In this document: one piece after another, positions 1 through 11,336 of the stretch
Layout of the letters: every line of letters starts with the position of its first letter
How positions within the stretch are numbered: position 1 is the first letter of the stretch
Assembly: GCA_943736015.1 (NCBI GenBank)
Contig: OX031059.1
Span: 58,601,159-58,665,158 of the forward strand
Source: Tridacna crocea
Lineage: Eukaryota > Mollusca > Bivalvia > Cardiida > Cardiidae
Direction of reading: 5' to 3'
Length of the DNA stretch: 64,000 bases
Position numbers and translations under genes: made by a program
The notes under the pieces: generated by a model
The model's database searches: none
Seen by the model: only the letters and a program-made list of their open reading frames with translations
What the model was told of the DNA's origin: nothing

Positions 1-289
1 TCATTTGGTAAAAGAGTTAAGTAATGTTCAATAGTGATATTTCTTTTTTGATAGTGTGCAATACATTGTCGGAAAAAGTAACCAGTATCTTATTCTTTTC
101 CAAAAATGTTTTTGAAAACCTTAAAGCCTTGCTTTTCCTTTAGGTCATAAACTTGGGATTATTTGAAAATGTTAAAGAGATTGTTGTCATATAATGGCTA
201 AGAAACCAAACATGACAACAAATATTTGCACATTTAACTTCAAATATTAGCCAATCAGATGAGCATAAACAGATTAGAAGTCTATATGA
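1..289. other. AT-rich stretch, no gene seen
   Basis: No reading frame with protein-like composition and no clear repeat apart from the run-in to the degenerate MITE that follows. Confidence 0.5.
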
Positions 290-520
290 CTTTATACCAA
301 ATGACAGAATTCTACACTGGTTCAAATGGAAAGCATTTACAGTCGACAAAATAAATATGCTGGTTAAATAGTGGAAATGTTTTGGAAAGAGTAGAAAAAA
401 AGTGTGGAAAAAAGTAGAACACATTTTTGGAAAAGGAGGAAATGCTTTTTTCCACAATGTTTTTAAGAGCTTTTTTTCCTCAAGGTCGTTAAAAGTCAAG
501 ATTAGATGGGTAATGATTAA
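290..520 (+). repeat. Degenerate copy of TTAA palindromic MITE
   Basis: Carries the family order: the accessory motif near GACAGAATTCTACACTGG, the AAGCATTT/GACAAAATAAA block, a decayed palindrome around GGAAAAGGAGGAAATGC, and a terminal GGTAATGATTAA. The left TTAA end is lost. The ORFs seen here on both strands are by-products of the inverted repeat. Confidence 0.7.
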
Positions 521-612
521 AGGGGAGCTAGATCTATTCAGATATAATAGCAGTAGCTTCGCCAATTTCAAAAATGATGGAACCCTCAATTAAGTAAGGC
601 AATAGATAGAGG

Positions 613-750
613 ATATTTGAGGGTTTTTTGTGAAAGATCGAATATTAGTTCAACACATTAACATAGTAATTAGTTGGTTATATTTTTACAAGTAGATGTT
701 CAGGTGATGAAATAAATTTCGATCTTTCACTGAAAAAAAGAATATCCTAT
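613..750. repeat. Small inverted repeat (13-bp arms)
   Basis: GTGAAAGATCGAA at 630-642 and its complement at 718-730, with weaker complementarity extending outward (GGATATT / AATATCC). Probably a small foldback insertion. No product. The rest of 521-971 holds nothing else that I recognise. Confidence 0.5.
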
Positions 751-971
751 TCCTAACATCCTTTTAACTCTTTACGAGGGCACTTTCATCAAAATCCAGT
801 TCAGTTCTTTTCAGTTATTCGCCACTGCATACCCCCTCCACATAGCAATGGGTAAATGATGTCATATTTCTATCCGGTTGAGAGGCACGCACATTTATCT
901 GGATAGTTAGGGTGCGATGACAACTATTTCCATCTTCACTTATAGAGTTTGAATATAAAATCGGAATTTTT

Positions 972-1180
972 TTAACTGTTTACCACACGACAAAATATTA
1001 GACTGGTTCAAATTGAAAGTATTTGCAGATGACAAAATAAAGGTGACTGAAAAACTGAAATTTGTTTCTGGTAAGGGTAGAAAACTGGTTACCAGCACAT
1101 TCTCCTTTTCCTACAGTGTTTTCAAAAGGCTTCTTTCTTCGGTGCGTCAAAAGTAGGGATTGTGTGGTAATGGGTTTTAA
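972..1180 (+). repeat. TTAA palindromic MITE, left hairpin arm deleted
   Basis: Begins TTAACTGTTTACCACACGAC and ends GTGTGGTAATGGGTTTTAA. The central palindrome has lost most of its left arm: the sequence jumps from GGTAGAAAA directly to CTGGTTACCAGC. Confidence 0.85.
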
Positions 1181-2191
1181 CTGGTCATATTCATGAAATA
1201 ACAAAAAATATTTCACTTGTATTTCTTGATAAACTACCAGAATGTTTAAGTTAAAATAAGTGGCAAATCATTAACGAAGAAGAAAGATAAAAAAGAAAAA
1301 AAAGTATTTTTTTTAATTGGCCATGTGACATGCTTGACTCTTTACTAAACTACTAAATTCTTTTCATACAATGTTTACAAAAAGCCTCTTTCTGGAGTTT
1401 GCTAAAATTTGGGATTGCGAGGTATAGGGTAAAGATATTTTTCTATTTATTGCCAGGTTTGGGGGAATATGTGCGAAAGTACTTTGATATCTGTTAAAAT
1501 CCTTATAATTTATCAATATTAAACTATCAAGAAATTCTATTCCATACTGTACTAGAAGTGTTACGGGTCTACTAGCAATTTCTCCATTTCCCGGAGAAAA
1601 TATCGCACGAAATGAGGCAAATTTATTTCTGTCAATTTGTTCACTTCCATATGGATAAGTTAGCTTTTTCAGAGGCCACTAATTAATACACTTCAGGGGC
1701 GGATCCAAGATTTGTTCATGGGGGGGTGGTTCAATTCAGTAAATCTCAGATATGCAGACACAGACCCAAAGCACAAATCAGTCGCCAATGAGTTGGAAGT
1801 CCATCAAAAAAAAAATCTTGAAATTTAGGGGGGTTCGTATATAAACTACAAGATGAAGAACCACTCTGGTCATAATCTAGAGTAAAGTAGTGGATTTATC
1901 AGAGGGTATATCAGAGATCAGACTGTACATTCTGTGCAGTCTGATGTTGATCTACACTGTCTACAAGAGTTTTTGTGTCATCTACAGTAAGGAAAAAAGT
2001 AAATCAGACAAATTTTATCATTTGAAGCATAGTTAACCATTTACCACATAAGGCATTTCTATGGTTTCTCTAATGGACACTGAATAGCAGCAAGGATGAG
2101 GCCGTTTCTTATGTGTATCTTACACCTTTTGATAGCATAGAAAACATTGTGAAAAAAGGTGAAATTGCTCATCACGAGCAATTTCGCCTTT
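1181..2191. other. Intergenic stretch with MITE fragment and poly-A/T tracts
   Basis: A partial MITE arm lies at about 1337-1434 (CATACAATGTTTACAAAAAG and TTTGCTAAAATTTGGGATTG). Around 1910-1975 there is a short dispersed motif, AGACTGTACATTCTGTGCAG, followed by a CTACACTGTC-like sequence that recurs near 12.28 kb. No gene seen. Confidence 0.5.
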
Positions 2192-2195
2192 TTAT
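2153..2195. repeat. Palindrome with ATTGCTCATCAYGAGCAAT centre
   Basis: The arms read AAGGTGAAATTGCTCAT and its near-complement around a single C. The centre GCTCATCA(C/T)GAGC is shared with the perfect 73-nt palindrome at 37189-37261, although the outer arms differ. Confidence 0.7.
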
Positions 2196-3297
2196 ACGCC
2201 CGAAGGGTCATATTACCGGTATGTTATACCCCCGGTCGTCCGTCTGTCTGTCCGTCCGTTAGCAACTCCTCCTACAGTTTCCATCAGAATTATTTGAAAC
2301 TTGCCATAATGAATCTCCCTGATGTCTTGTTGTGCACCTGGGTCTTAGAATTTGGATCGCTATTTGCGTTCTAAAATTATCTGCCCCTGATTTCTGAAAT
2401 AACCAACTTTGCACTTTGAATTTTTGTTCAGGCTTTAACTTCCATACTATAAAATGTATCAAGTTGAAACTACATACGCTGATAGAACACATTATGGAGA
2501 AATGCAGTGCACATGAACCATAACTCTGCCACTGTTATTTTTTGAGTTATTGCCCTTTGTTAGTTTTCAGTTTGAATTTTTGTCCAGGCCATAACTTCTA
2601 AACTATAAAAGCTATTAACTTGGAACTTCATACACTGATAGAACTCATTATGGAGAAGTGCATTGCACATAAATCACAACTCTGCCACCATTATTTTTTG
2701 AGTTATTGACCTTTGTTAATTTTCAATTTGAGTTTTTGTCCAGGCCATGACTTCCAAACTATAAAAGCTATTAACTTGGAACTTCATACACTGATAGATC
2801 CCAGTATGGAGAAGTGCACTGCACATGAATCATTACTCTGCCACCTTTATTTTTTGAGTTATTGCAATTTGTTCATTTATTTTCAGTTGAATTTTTGTGA
2901 AGACCATAACTTCCAAATTTCAAAATCCATCATCTTGATAGTTCAAATACTAATAGAGCACATTATGAGGAAGTGTATTGCACAAGAACCATAACTCTGC
3001 CATCCTTCTGTTTGAGTTATTGCCCTTTTCACTTTGAATTTTCATCTGGGCCGTAATTTCTAAAATATAAAAGATATGATCAGGGACCTTCAAAGACTGA
3101 TAGAACACCTTGTGGATAAGAGCAATTCACAAAATTTGTAGCTTTGCCACCCTTATTTTTTTAGTTATTGCCCTTTAATATTTTTCATGTATCATAGAGA
3201 ATAACTACTCTTCATTCATGGCCCATCTGTCAATGCAACTCATTTCACTGACAAGCCCCCTCTGGCGTATATGCGCCGCTCTGTGAAGCTCTTGTTC
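2192..3297 (+). mobile_element. Pearl/helentron-like element with 156-bp tandem core
   Basis: The head has a GTCCGTCTGTCTGTCCGTCC microsatellite followed by GCAACTCCTCC. The core has about five diverged monomers; the shared CAGGCC(A/G)TAACTTC box occurs near 2429, 2585, 2741, 2900 and 3047, giving a spacing near 156 bp. The tail carries the small palindrome GGCGTATATGCGCC and ends GCTCTTGTT at about 3297. Head, tandem core and hairpin tail match the architecture of bivalve pearl elements, which are non-autonomous and Helentron-related; that assignment is inferred. ORFs in it are by-products of the tandem repeat. Confidence 0.65.
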
Positions 3298-3353
3298 CAC
3301 AATGTTTTCCAAAGGTTCTCACAAGCAATGCGTAGAAATGAGTATCTATGGAG

Positions 3354-3981
3354 TTAAAGAGGCCATAAAACTCATTTTAAGCGAGCTTTAACTCATTTTG
3401 TTTTTATTTTATCAAAATATAATCATTCTTATATATCTGTGCCAAATATTGCGCCTGACGGTTGCATGGTTGCTTAGATTACGCCTGATAGAAAATGCAT
3501 TTCGCGGACTTGCGGCCTTCAATATAAACAGACTGTTCGTTGCCGGAATTTGAATCGAAGATTTTCGATATTCATTATCAGGTAGATTCATATGATGATC
3601 ATGCATTCTGTAACGTGACTATATTTGACCTTGGCCTTGATGCGGTAAATAAAGGAAAATGGATGCTTCTCTGTTGCAGCCTCTATTTTTAGACAGAGAT
3701 CGAGGCCTTTATGTAAGTTACACTGTATCCGACTCTAGGCGGAAACCAACGATAAATTTCGGTGAGTCACTGCCATTGTTTACAGCTTCGATCGTCAGCC
3801 AGTTTTCTTCTGGCTAATTTTCGTTTTTCACACAAACCCCCGTGTTTCTTTTTTTCATTTACACGATATACGTCAGTAATTTATCCTTGTGTACACAAAG
3901 GACAGATTTCTGTACCATTCTATTTTTCTTTTTGAAATTTAACAGCGTTTCTGCTTACCGGCTGTACACAGGCATCTTTAA
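3354..3981 (+). mobile_element. TTAA-flanked 628-bp non-autonomous element, copy 1
   Basis: Bounded by TTAA at both ends, with short imperfect inverted ends (AGAGGCC and GGCATCT). A second copy in the same orientation lies at 37668-38291 and is about as long. They share most of their sequence, including ATTGCGCCTGACGGTTGCA-type and GACGGTCGATCG-like blocks. No coding potential. TTAA flanks suggest piggyBac-type mobilisation (inference). Confidence 0.7.
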
Positions 3982-4152
3982 GGGTTATGGTAAATTTCCA
4001 GGTGTTTTTTTTTTGCAATTTTCAATATGGATTAGTTTGAAAAATATCATACGGTTGGAACTCAAATCTTGACTGCTATATCATTTAGACTGTCAACCAT
4101 GTAGATCACTATAGATTCTTCTGACTTGGAAAAAAATGAAATTTTGAAAACA

Positions 4153-4573
4153 TTAAAGGTGATCCTTCAGATTTTGGGATGAAAATTTTACAAAAATACA
4201 AAAAAAAAATCATCATTATACTCCCAAAGCCTTTTAATTTTCAATCATAAAACCCCAGAAGTCGAAAACCATCCAACAACAAGAGAAATTATAGATTTAC
4301 TTCGGCCAAGGTAAACCCCGTCAGGAAATATGGTCTTTTTTGAGATGAGAAACTTGCTCATTTACATACTAGAAATACATAGACGAAGCTTCGAAAATAG
4401 CGTCCGAAGAAGACATTATGGAAAACAAATAAAATGTTTGTTATGTTATGGAATTTAAGTGTCGTTAGTTACCCAGTCACTTTAAATTCCAACAATGCTT
4501 TTTTTTGTTTTCGGCGCGAAATCTAAAAATAACTTAAGAGGCTACGTAGCCTTGCAAGGGAATACCATCCAAA
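4153..4573 (+). repeat. Dispersed repeat, copy 1 (inverted copy at 22.6 kb)
   Basis: Starts TTAAAGGTGATCCTTCAG and ends in the palindrome GGCTACGTAGCC followed by AAGGGAATACC. The same order in reverse complement is found at 22612-23021, with interspersed identity such as CATAACATAACAAACAT. Non-coding. Confidence 0.75.
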
Positions 4574-4659
4574 AATTTTTTTTTGCTAATTTTATGATTC
4601 TTAATCATAGCTCTTGAGCAGAGGGAGTGATGATATTCTAGATCCATTATAATTCTTCT

Positions 4660-4734
4660 AAACCCTATGTTGTGGGTACTCATTAGAATCGTCTCAGAGA
4701 AACAATTCTAATGAGTATCAACAACATAGGGTTT
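4660..4734. repeat. Inverted repeat, 30-bp arms, 15-nt loop
   Basis: AAACCCTATGTTGTGGGTAC begins the left arm and its near-complement ends the right arm at 4734. Arms are 4660-4689 and 4705-4734. Confidence 0.8.
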
Positions 4735-4830
4735 ACGCATCAATAATTAGTGTTGTTTTTTTTTTCATGTAAATTTCAGTGATATATATTTTTTTTTTTT
4801 CATTTGGTGAGATGTGAAAACTCTAAATAA

Positions 4831-5162
4831 CACCTTTAATGGGAAACAGGGTTTCCAAAAGCTGGAAAGAAATTCACCTTTAATACCCACCTTTAATGGG
4901 AAACAGGGTTTCCAAAAGCTGGAAAGAAATTCACCTTTAATACCCACCTTTTATGGGAAACAGGGTTTCCTAAAGCTGGAAAGAAATTCACCTTTAATAC
5001 CCACCTTTAATGGGAAACAGGGTTTCCAAAAAGCTGGAAAGAAATTCACCTTTAATACCCACCTTTAATGGGAAACAGGGTTTCCAAAAAGCTGGAAAGA
5101 AATTCACCTTTAATACCCACCTTTAATGGGAAACAGGGTTTCCTAAAGCTGGAAAGAAATTC
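4831..5162. repeat. 57-bp minisatellite, about six copies
   Basis: Unit begins CACCTTTAATGGGAAACAGG and repeats every 57 bp (58 bp in two units with an extra A). Because 57 is a multiple of three, open frames appear on both strands with a 19-residue repeat; they are not taken as genes. Confidence 0.95.
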
Positions 5163-6299
5163 AGCAACAAAATTGAACAGCGTAATCTGAGAAAGGGAAA
5201 TAATCTATATTAAAGTAGATCTAGCGATTAGAATTTTAGACCATTTCTCTCCCTTAGATAACTTGAATGGTTTAATAGTTTGCAATATTCTTTTCTACGG
5301 CAGACCGTTGAAGAAATGAGTGACTTGTGATGTGCAGAAGTTGTTTGTATACAAAATCTACTGCAGTAGAGATCTTTCATTGAATGGCGCAAATTAACAT
5401 AAGAGGAAAAATCTACATAATTCAGATCTGATCTTTTTCGCTTTAATTAGAAAGGATTTGGATTTGTAGTCTGTATCAGGACGCATTAATTAGCAACCAC
5501 CACCTTTTTTCTGAAAAGAGTCTAATCTGTAAAAACTATACATTTTCTGAAAGATCTCATCAATACAAATCAGGAAATATATAGTTTATATGGGTTATAC
5601 TATTTCTTTACGCCAAAAATACCTTGACAAAAGGCAAATATTCATGTTTCTGAAAACGCAAATTTTAATTTTTCAGGAAAAAATGACCTCACTCTGTAAC
5701 TATAATAGTCTGCTTGATATACAGTTAATGAAGTGTCCACATGGTGGGCAGAACATCAGTGATTAATTATAATGCTCTAGCTTAGCTGTTAGGTGATTTT
5801 ATTCTGTCTTTTTCTGATGTGATATCTGTCGGATTGAAACCCATTTTGATACTTAAAAAGAGAAAAAGTACACTTTCTACAATATGTAAGGTTTTTGAGC
5901 TTAGGTAAAGTCATCTAGATGACATGTAATAGCCTTAAAATGATAAAATGATCTTCCATTCAGTTCTGAAAGGTTTATGCACACAAAAAAATGCTTTACA
6001 TGTTATATAAAGGCAATAACGTTATCCCACCCACCCATTTTACAATGGGGAAAATATAGGTAAATGAAATTGGAAAAATTGACTAATTTGAAAATGTATG
6101 AACCACAGTTATGATTTAAAACATGACACTTATTTCTTATCTGTGTTTTCTCCTTTCTATTTCAGTATACTACAGTGCATAACAGATAATTTAGATCTAA
6201 AACCAGGCTTGGGAGAAGGATTAATTGAATTAGAAAATGGATTTTTTGTAACATTGATTGGAATTCTGTCAATTTGGGAAGAGACCTATTAATTTCAAG
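5163..6299. other. AT-rich intergenic stretch
   Basis: No protein-like frame. 5480-5510 (TTAGCAACCACCACC) and 5680-5700 (AAAAAATGACCTCACT) have inverted counterparts near 8930 and 8870, so an old dispersed repeat probably lies at both places. Confidence 0.45.
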
Positions 6300-6445
6300 T
6301 GATAGCATTTTTTTTTCCCAACACTTTATCAGACAATCAAGATTTTCAACAATCCTTAAAAAAGGGTAGTAACCAGTATTTTCTGCTTTTCCCACAATGT
6401 TTTCTATCCTATCATAGACAAATTCTATCATTTGAATCACATATA
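6300..6445. repeat. MITE fragment
   Basis: Retains the accessory motif CAATCAAGATTTTCAACAATCC, the arm CAGTATTTTCTGCTTTTCCC and the segment ACAATGTTTTCTATCCTATC. Both ends are decayed. Confidence 0.6.
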
Positions 6446-6591
6446 ATTTGTAATCTGCATATGCTTCCATTGTTTTATTTGCTTGCATATGAAATGATAA
6501 GCTATGCAGGAGGTTCTGACAAAATGTGTAGCCTCTGATCAGACTGCCTATGAACATGCTGATTGAGATTTGCTAACTTAGTCTGCAAATA

Positions 6592-7781
6592 CAGTAAAAC
6601 TCCTCTACTAAGACCACTCACGGTACTTTTAAAATTTGGTCTTATTAGTGGGGTGGTCTGATTTCCGGGTTTCACACGCCTACATTTTGATATAAACCCA
6701 GGCTCTGAGTAGACTTGTGCAGGGCTAAATGACGCGAGTAGTAAATGCATTTGACGTAGGGAAGTATACAAATGAAAATGACAACAACATTTTCATTTTC
6801 ACTGAAAACTATTATTTTTCCTTAAATTGGTGAAATAAATCCACCTGTAAAAGCATGTCAATTCATAATTGCCTATTTAAAACAATCAAAACCAGGTATG
6901 TACATTAACTAAATGCATCTGAAGACTAAAGGATCTTATGTTAGTTCTGATAGAATTTATACTTTCACTTCGTGTAGTCTTTAAAACTCATACTCCAACT
7001 GCCGAATTTCATTCTAAAACAAAGATTTTCGAATACGGGCCGATCTTTGAACGATTAACGTATACGGACTCCCCACCCCTCTATATTTTCATCCGAGTTG
7101 AAAATTCGAACAGGCCTGCTAATCGTCGCTCTTACTGTCTTCGTGTTCACTGTTAACAATCGCATATTCGTTACGGTATAATTACAGTATGTAAAGTTCC
7201 AAATTCAAAATGATAATCCCATCTCGATCACCGCTAAACCCAAATTTCGTAAATTACATCAGTCAGCTATAAACAATAAACCTGATCACCCGGATGTAGA
7301 CATGTTTGTTATCCGGGTTAGAGACGTGTGATAAACGCTTGATTGCCAAATCGATGGTTTAAACATATCCATTCACAGGTCATTTGATTATGTTACATAA
7401 CATCCTAATTAAGTAACACAATCACGTTACAATCAATTGTCAGTGGACAAACAACACACCGATAATTGATTGTCATTTCCATCGGACCCAAGAATATTCG
7501 TACATGTGGCACAGTCTACGGTTCGCGATTACGGACGCATGAAAATTAGCTGCTTGTAAAGATGTTACGGAAATCGAGCGGTCGTTTCTCGGGGTGAAAA
7601 TCCACAGGTAAATTCATATTGGTACTGAAAACGGTGGTCGTAATTTCGGAATAGCGGGTTTTCGTATTTCCGGGGTTATGATCATTGATCTTGAAGAAGG
7701 AAAAATTCCGTTCTGGCAAAAATCGTTCTCAATAGCGGGTTGCTCGTACTGTCGGGGTGGTCGGGAGGAGAGGTTTTACTG
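6592..7781. mobile_element. TA-flanked pogo-like non-autonomous DNA transposon
   Basis: Left end CAGTAAAACTCCTCTACTAA and right end, in complement, CAGTAAAACCTCTCCTCCCG, each flanked by TA (6590-6591 and 7782-7783). The inner ends share GGTCTTA/GACCACC-type sequence. CAGTNAAACCTC ends with a TA duplication are typical of the pogo/Tigger branch of Tc1/mariner. About 1.19 kb with no transposase frame, so it is a deletion derivative. Confidence 0.75.
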
Positions 7782-7783
7782 TA

Positions 7784-9086
7784 CAAAGTTTTACATTTTC
7801 AAATGCATACTTATGCATATTTACTAAGTTAAGTACCATAATTATAAATGTTCAGTGATCCTACAGTAAGACTGAGATATGGAAGATTAAACAGCTAAAA
7901 ACTACTTCTTTTAGATTGAATGAAGATTTCTGGTACTACTTTGTGCAGTGTAATAAAATAAAAAAACAGGATGTTTCTCATACCATTTGAACTTTAAAAA
8001 AATAGAAAATTTAGGTACTACTTGTCCTCACAGTGAAATAAAAAATTAGAAAACTTCCAGTAGTCTGCTGCTTGTACCTTGCAATAAACTAAATTGAAAA
8101 GTTAAAATTGTGGAAGTGTTTGGAGATTTGACTTACTAAAGATGATAGTTGCCAACACTTTAAAGTTTAATAAGTAGTATCATAATATTCCAGTTGATGA
8201 TACAATATTACTAATTAATGTAAAAAAATCTATATATCTGACACAAGGTTTGTGTGAGAACCCAAAAATTATGAATAAGAAAACAATCATGATGCGCAGT
8301 ACTCATGTTAGATCCTGGTGACGAAACAGTACGTTGAATTTTGAGTACGAATCCCTGCTATAAAACGAACGCAATTTTAGGAATTTCATCCGTTAATCTA
8401 TCCAAAAAATACAATGTACATATTCAATTAGTTGTAATTTATCAAACTGGGCCGTTATATGAACATCTAGGCTGTAAATAGGGGTTAAATTCAGCCACAG
8501 ATCGTCTCATCAAATAATGTGTGTTCACTTCCGGTTTCGATTTAACTCCCATACCGTAATATACCATGTCTGAAAAATGCTTAAAAACAAATATCCACGC
8601 GCGATTTTTGTGTTTCAAATCACAATTTTTGTATAAATGGATCATCGAACTACAAAAAAATAACAGTTTAAATCGTGAAATCGCCTTTTTTCCAAAAAAT
8701 ATCGGTCAGTGAAATTTTCTCTCGGCTCCCGTTTGGGGTTCTCAAATCGTTTCGCGCGAGAGGCAAGCTATTTCGCAAACTTCAATCTTTAGACTTAAGC
8801 TTCCAGTGACATACGACGTCAGGAAAAGCCGTAGTTTTCCATAATTGGCGCGTATCTTTTTGACCCCTAGTGAGGTCATTTTTTCGGGAAAAAAAATAAA
8901 TTATCTCCCCTGATCTGCGAAGGCGTGGTGGTTGCTACATTAATTTAAGCCTGCGAAATGAATAAATAGAAATACATGTAATATAGGTCTAGTCAATAGT
9001 AGTGTGGCAGGCTAGATATTTAGCTAATAATCGGATAAAGTAAAGCAAACCTTGCCATGGATGGCTGTCTCCACAATCGATCTTTA
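7784..9086. other. Intergenic stretch, unassigned repeats
   Basis: AT-rich to about 8.3 kb, then a higher-GC block (8.46-8.95 kb) with TCTCTCGGCTCCCGTTTGGG and GACATACGACGTCAGG, probably part of a dispersed element related in inverse to 5.4-5.7 kb. No gene supported. Confidence 0.4.
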
Positions 9087-9327
9087 TTAACTCATTACCA
9101 AACAATAAATTTTTGACCTTGTCCAAATCGAAAGTAGATCTATTTGCAGAACACAAAGAAAACGTGACTGAAAATGTGAAATTTGTTTTGTGAAGTTCTA
9201 GTCTAGAAAAGATTGTTGGAAAAGTAGAAAATGCTGGTTACCTGTATTTTCTCCTTTTCCAACAATATTTTGTATAGGCTTCTTTCTCGGCGTCGTCAAA
9301 GGTAGGATTGTGTGGTTAATAGGTTAA
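9087..9327 (+). repeat. TTAA palindromic MITE, near full length
   Basis: TTAACTCATTACCAAACAAT at the left and GTGTGGTTAATAGGTTAA at the right. The central palindrome around AAAATGCTGGTTACC is partly decayed on the right. Confidence 0.85.
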
Positions 9328-9367
9328 TAGATTTAAAATAATATTAAGATATTGCGCTGTGCAACGC

Positions 9368-9449
9368 GACGAGGTGGCCGAGTGGTTAAGGCGATGGACT
9401 GCTAATCCATTGGGCTCTGCCCGCGTGGGTTCGAATCCCATCCTCGTCG
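9368..9449 (+). tRNA. tRNA-Ser (anticodon GCT)
   Basis: 82 nt. The acceptor GACGAGG (9368-9374) pairs perfectly with CCTCGTC (9442-9448), followed by discriminator G. The D arm contains TGGCCGAGTGGTTAAGG. The anticodon stem-loop TGGACTGCTAATCCA carries GCT, which decodes AGC/AGU serine codons. There is a long variable arm typical of class II tRNA-Ser, and the T loop is GGTTCGAATCC. A T-run starting at 9452 follows as RNA polymerase III terminator. The A and B boxes are the D and T loops themselves. It looks functional. It stands alone, directly after a MITE; the minus-strand ORF across it is an artefact. Confidence 0.96.
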
Positions 9450-9451
9450 AA

Positions 9452-9463
9452 TTTTTTTTTTTT
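9452..9463 (+). terminator. Pol III T-run terminator of tRNA-Ser
   Basis: An uninterrupted T tract begins three nucleotides after the tRNA end, as expected for RNA polymerase III termination. Confidence 0.8.
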
Positions 9464-9601
9464 GTAATCAGTGTTTCTTTTCTCATTCTTTTTTTACTCT
9501 TTTTTCTAATATAAGTGTTCACGGTGAGTGATTCAAATCGCTTGATGTCGGTTCCAGTGTCTAATTTGTACACAAAACATTGTTTACGTATCTTTGGAAC
9601 A

Positions 9602-9970
9602 GAGCCATGATTCTTGATGAATCAAAATTTCGAGAGCAATTTTTGAAAACGATTAGCCAAGAAGCATTTCTGTGAAATTATTTCAAAATCTGATCATCTG
9701 TTTCTGAGAAAATGAATTTCTTCATGGCCAAATAGTGCAAGTAGCCCCCATTCACCAGAGCCATGTTTCTAGACAAATCAGCATTTCGCGAACAGTTTTT
9801 GAAAAGGGTCACCAAAGGAACATTTCTGTGAGATTATTTCAAAATCTGATCAGCCGTTTCAGGGAAGAAGAATTTTAAAGAATTTCTTATGGCCATATAG
9901 TGCAGGAAGCCCACATTCACCTAAGCCATGGTTCTTGATGGATCAAAAGTTCACAAACAGTTTTTGTGGT
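9602..9970 (-). repeat. Fragment of the 166-bp tandem-core repeat (inverted)
   Basis: About 2.3 monomers in reverse complement of the family that forms the core at 29.2-30.7 kb. GAGCCATG boxes near 9602 and 9768 are 166 bp apart, and AGCCCCCATTCACCAGAGCC matches the complement of the later array. Confidence 0.8.
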
Positions 9971-10336
9971 ACTAGTATTTGTTGAAGACAATAGCACAAT
10001 GAGTTCAAGATTGAATTTTGATAACCATGTATCTTATTTTGTACCGTGAATCTAATACTTCATCGCGTTTAGGTACACAGCAGTAGAAAGAGATTGAGTT
10101 CAAGTAGTTCCCGCTTAAATTTTGCCGGAATATCCCGGATGTTTGTAGCTTGAAAATGCTTCAAACGCTTTGGAATATCATTATTACGTTCTCTAACCAC
10201 ATACAAACAGACAAAGCAATGATTATATGCTCTTTTATCGCAAAAAAAGCCAGACAGGCTGGAAAACGTAATTTCAAGTGTAACAACTCAGCCCCTTTCA
10301 AAAAAAGTCGGTCGTCAATGACACTGATAAATTAAT

Positions 10337-11336
10337 CAACCTCCGGGTTTCAAGACAGTTCCCCGACACGACAGTTCCCCGACACGGCTTTTCGAGACAG
10401 TTCCCCGACGAAATTGAAGACAGTTCCCCGACATTTTTGAAGAGAGTTCCCCGACAGAATCATTATTAGCAAACCTGATTTTCATCGACATTTATCATCG
10501 ATGTCTATAACTTTTAGGGAATGGTAATGGGGTTGAGGGGGGGGGGGGGGGGGGGGGGGGGAGTTGCACTTGTGAAAAGATTGTGAATAAATGGGAGTAT
10601 TTCTCCTGTTTATTTATTATTGATGTTCACTCAGTTCGGAAATGATACATGTACCTTCGCCGCTATGAAAGATCAGAATATTATTACGTGTGTTATATGA
10701 ATATGTGTATTTGGTTCACTACTAAAACAAATCCCAGTGTTGGATTTGAAATACATACATGTAGGCCTAGGTTTAGCGGACTTTTTTTTTTACATCTCTT
10801 ACTTTTACTTCCAAAGAAATTGAAATAACCCGGTTGTAATGTAATAGATAATATGAATGTACATCCCCTTTTTATTGTGCATTTATGGACAGTGGTAATA
10901 TGACAGTTATACGTTCCAACGAGAATCAACAAAATGTTATACATGTTAAAATTGCACTTCAGGACCCAATGCTCACGTCGCAGACTTGTTCTTTAGCTCA
11001 ACTACATGCCATTAAAGACAGGCAAATTAAACCAACCATTATTACAAACACCCAATCATGGCAACAAACAGTGAAATCACAATACATTGACCTCCTTAAT
11101 TGGTCATAATTATGCAATCTAATAACCACCAGCGTTAAAATTTACTTCCATCATTTCAAATAAATATCTATAAAAATAATTTTAAAAAAATCATATTCAA
11201 TATTCTAATTATAAAAGTGTCGGGGAACCGTCTTCAAAAGTGTTGGGGAACTGTCTTCAATTTTGTCGGGGAACTGTCTCGAAAAGCCCTGTCGGGGAAC
11301 TGTCTTGTCGGGGAATTGTCTTGTTCCCAACCTCCG
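10337..11336. mobile_element. Mutator-like non-autonomous element with 9-bp TSD
   Basis: The 9-bp direct repeat CAACCTCCG (10337-10345 and 11328-11336) flanks a 982-bp element (10346-11327). The ends are inverted: GGTTTCAAGACAGTTCCCCG at the left and GGAACAAGACAATTCCCCG in complement at the right. Each end is a short array of an ACAGTTCCCCGAC unit (five at the left, five at the right, in opposite orientation). 9-bp duplications are characteristic of Mutator-like elements. The interior has a 25-nt G run and an 11-kb-side ORF of 74 codons that does not look conserved. No transposase. Confidence 0.8.
10537..10561 (+). repeat. Poly-G tract of 25 nt
   Basis: Uninterrupted G run inside the Mutator-like element; it could form a G-quadruplex, and its length is probably variable or assembly-dependent. 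Confidence 0.9.

Noticed and set aside
4765..5068. Open frames on both strands encoding a 19-residue repeat
   Set aside because: They follow from a 57-bp tandem repeat (multiple of three) and break where a unit has 58 bp.
6098..6771. Overlapping ORFs including a 131-codon minus-strand frame
   Set aside because: Covered by a MITE remnant and the pogo-like end; no conserved motif.
9316..9573. 85-codon minus-strand ORF
   Set aside because: It runs antisense through the tRNA-Ser gene; a known annotation artefact.
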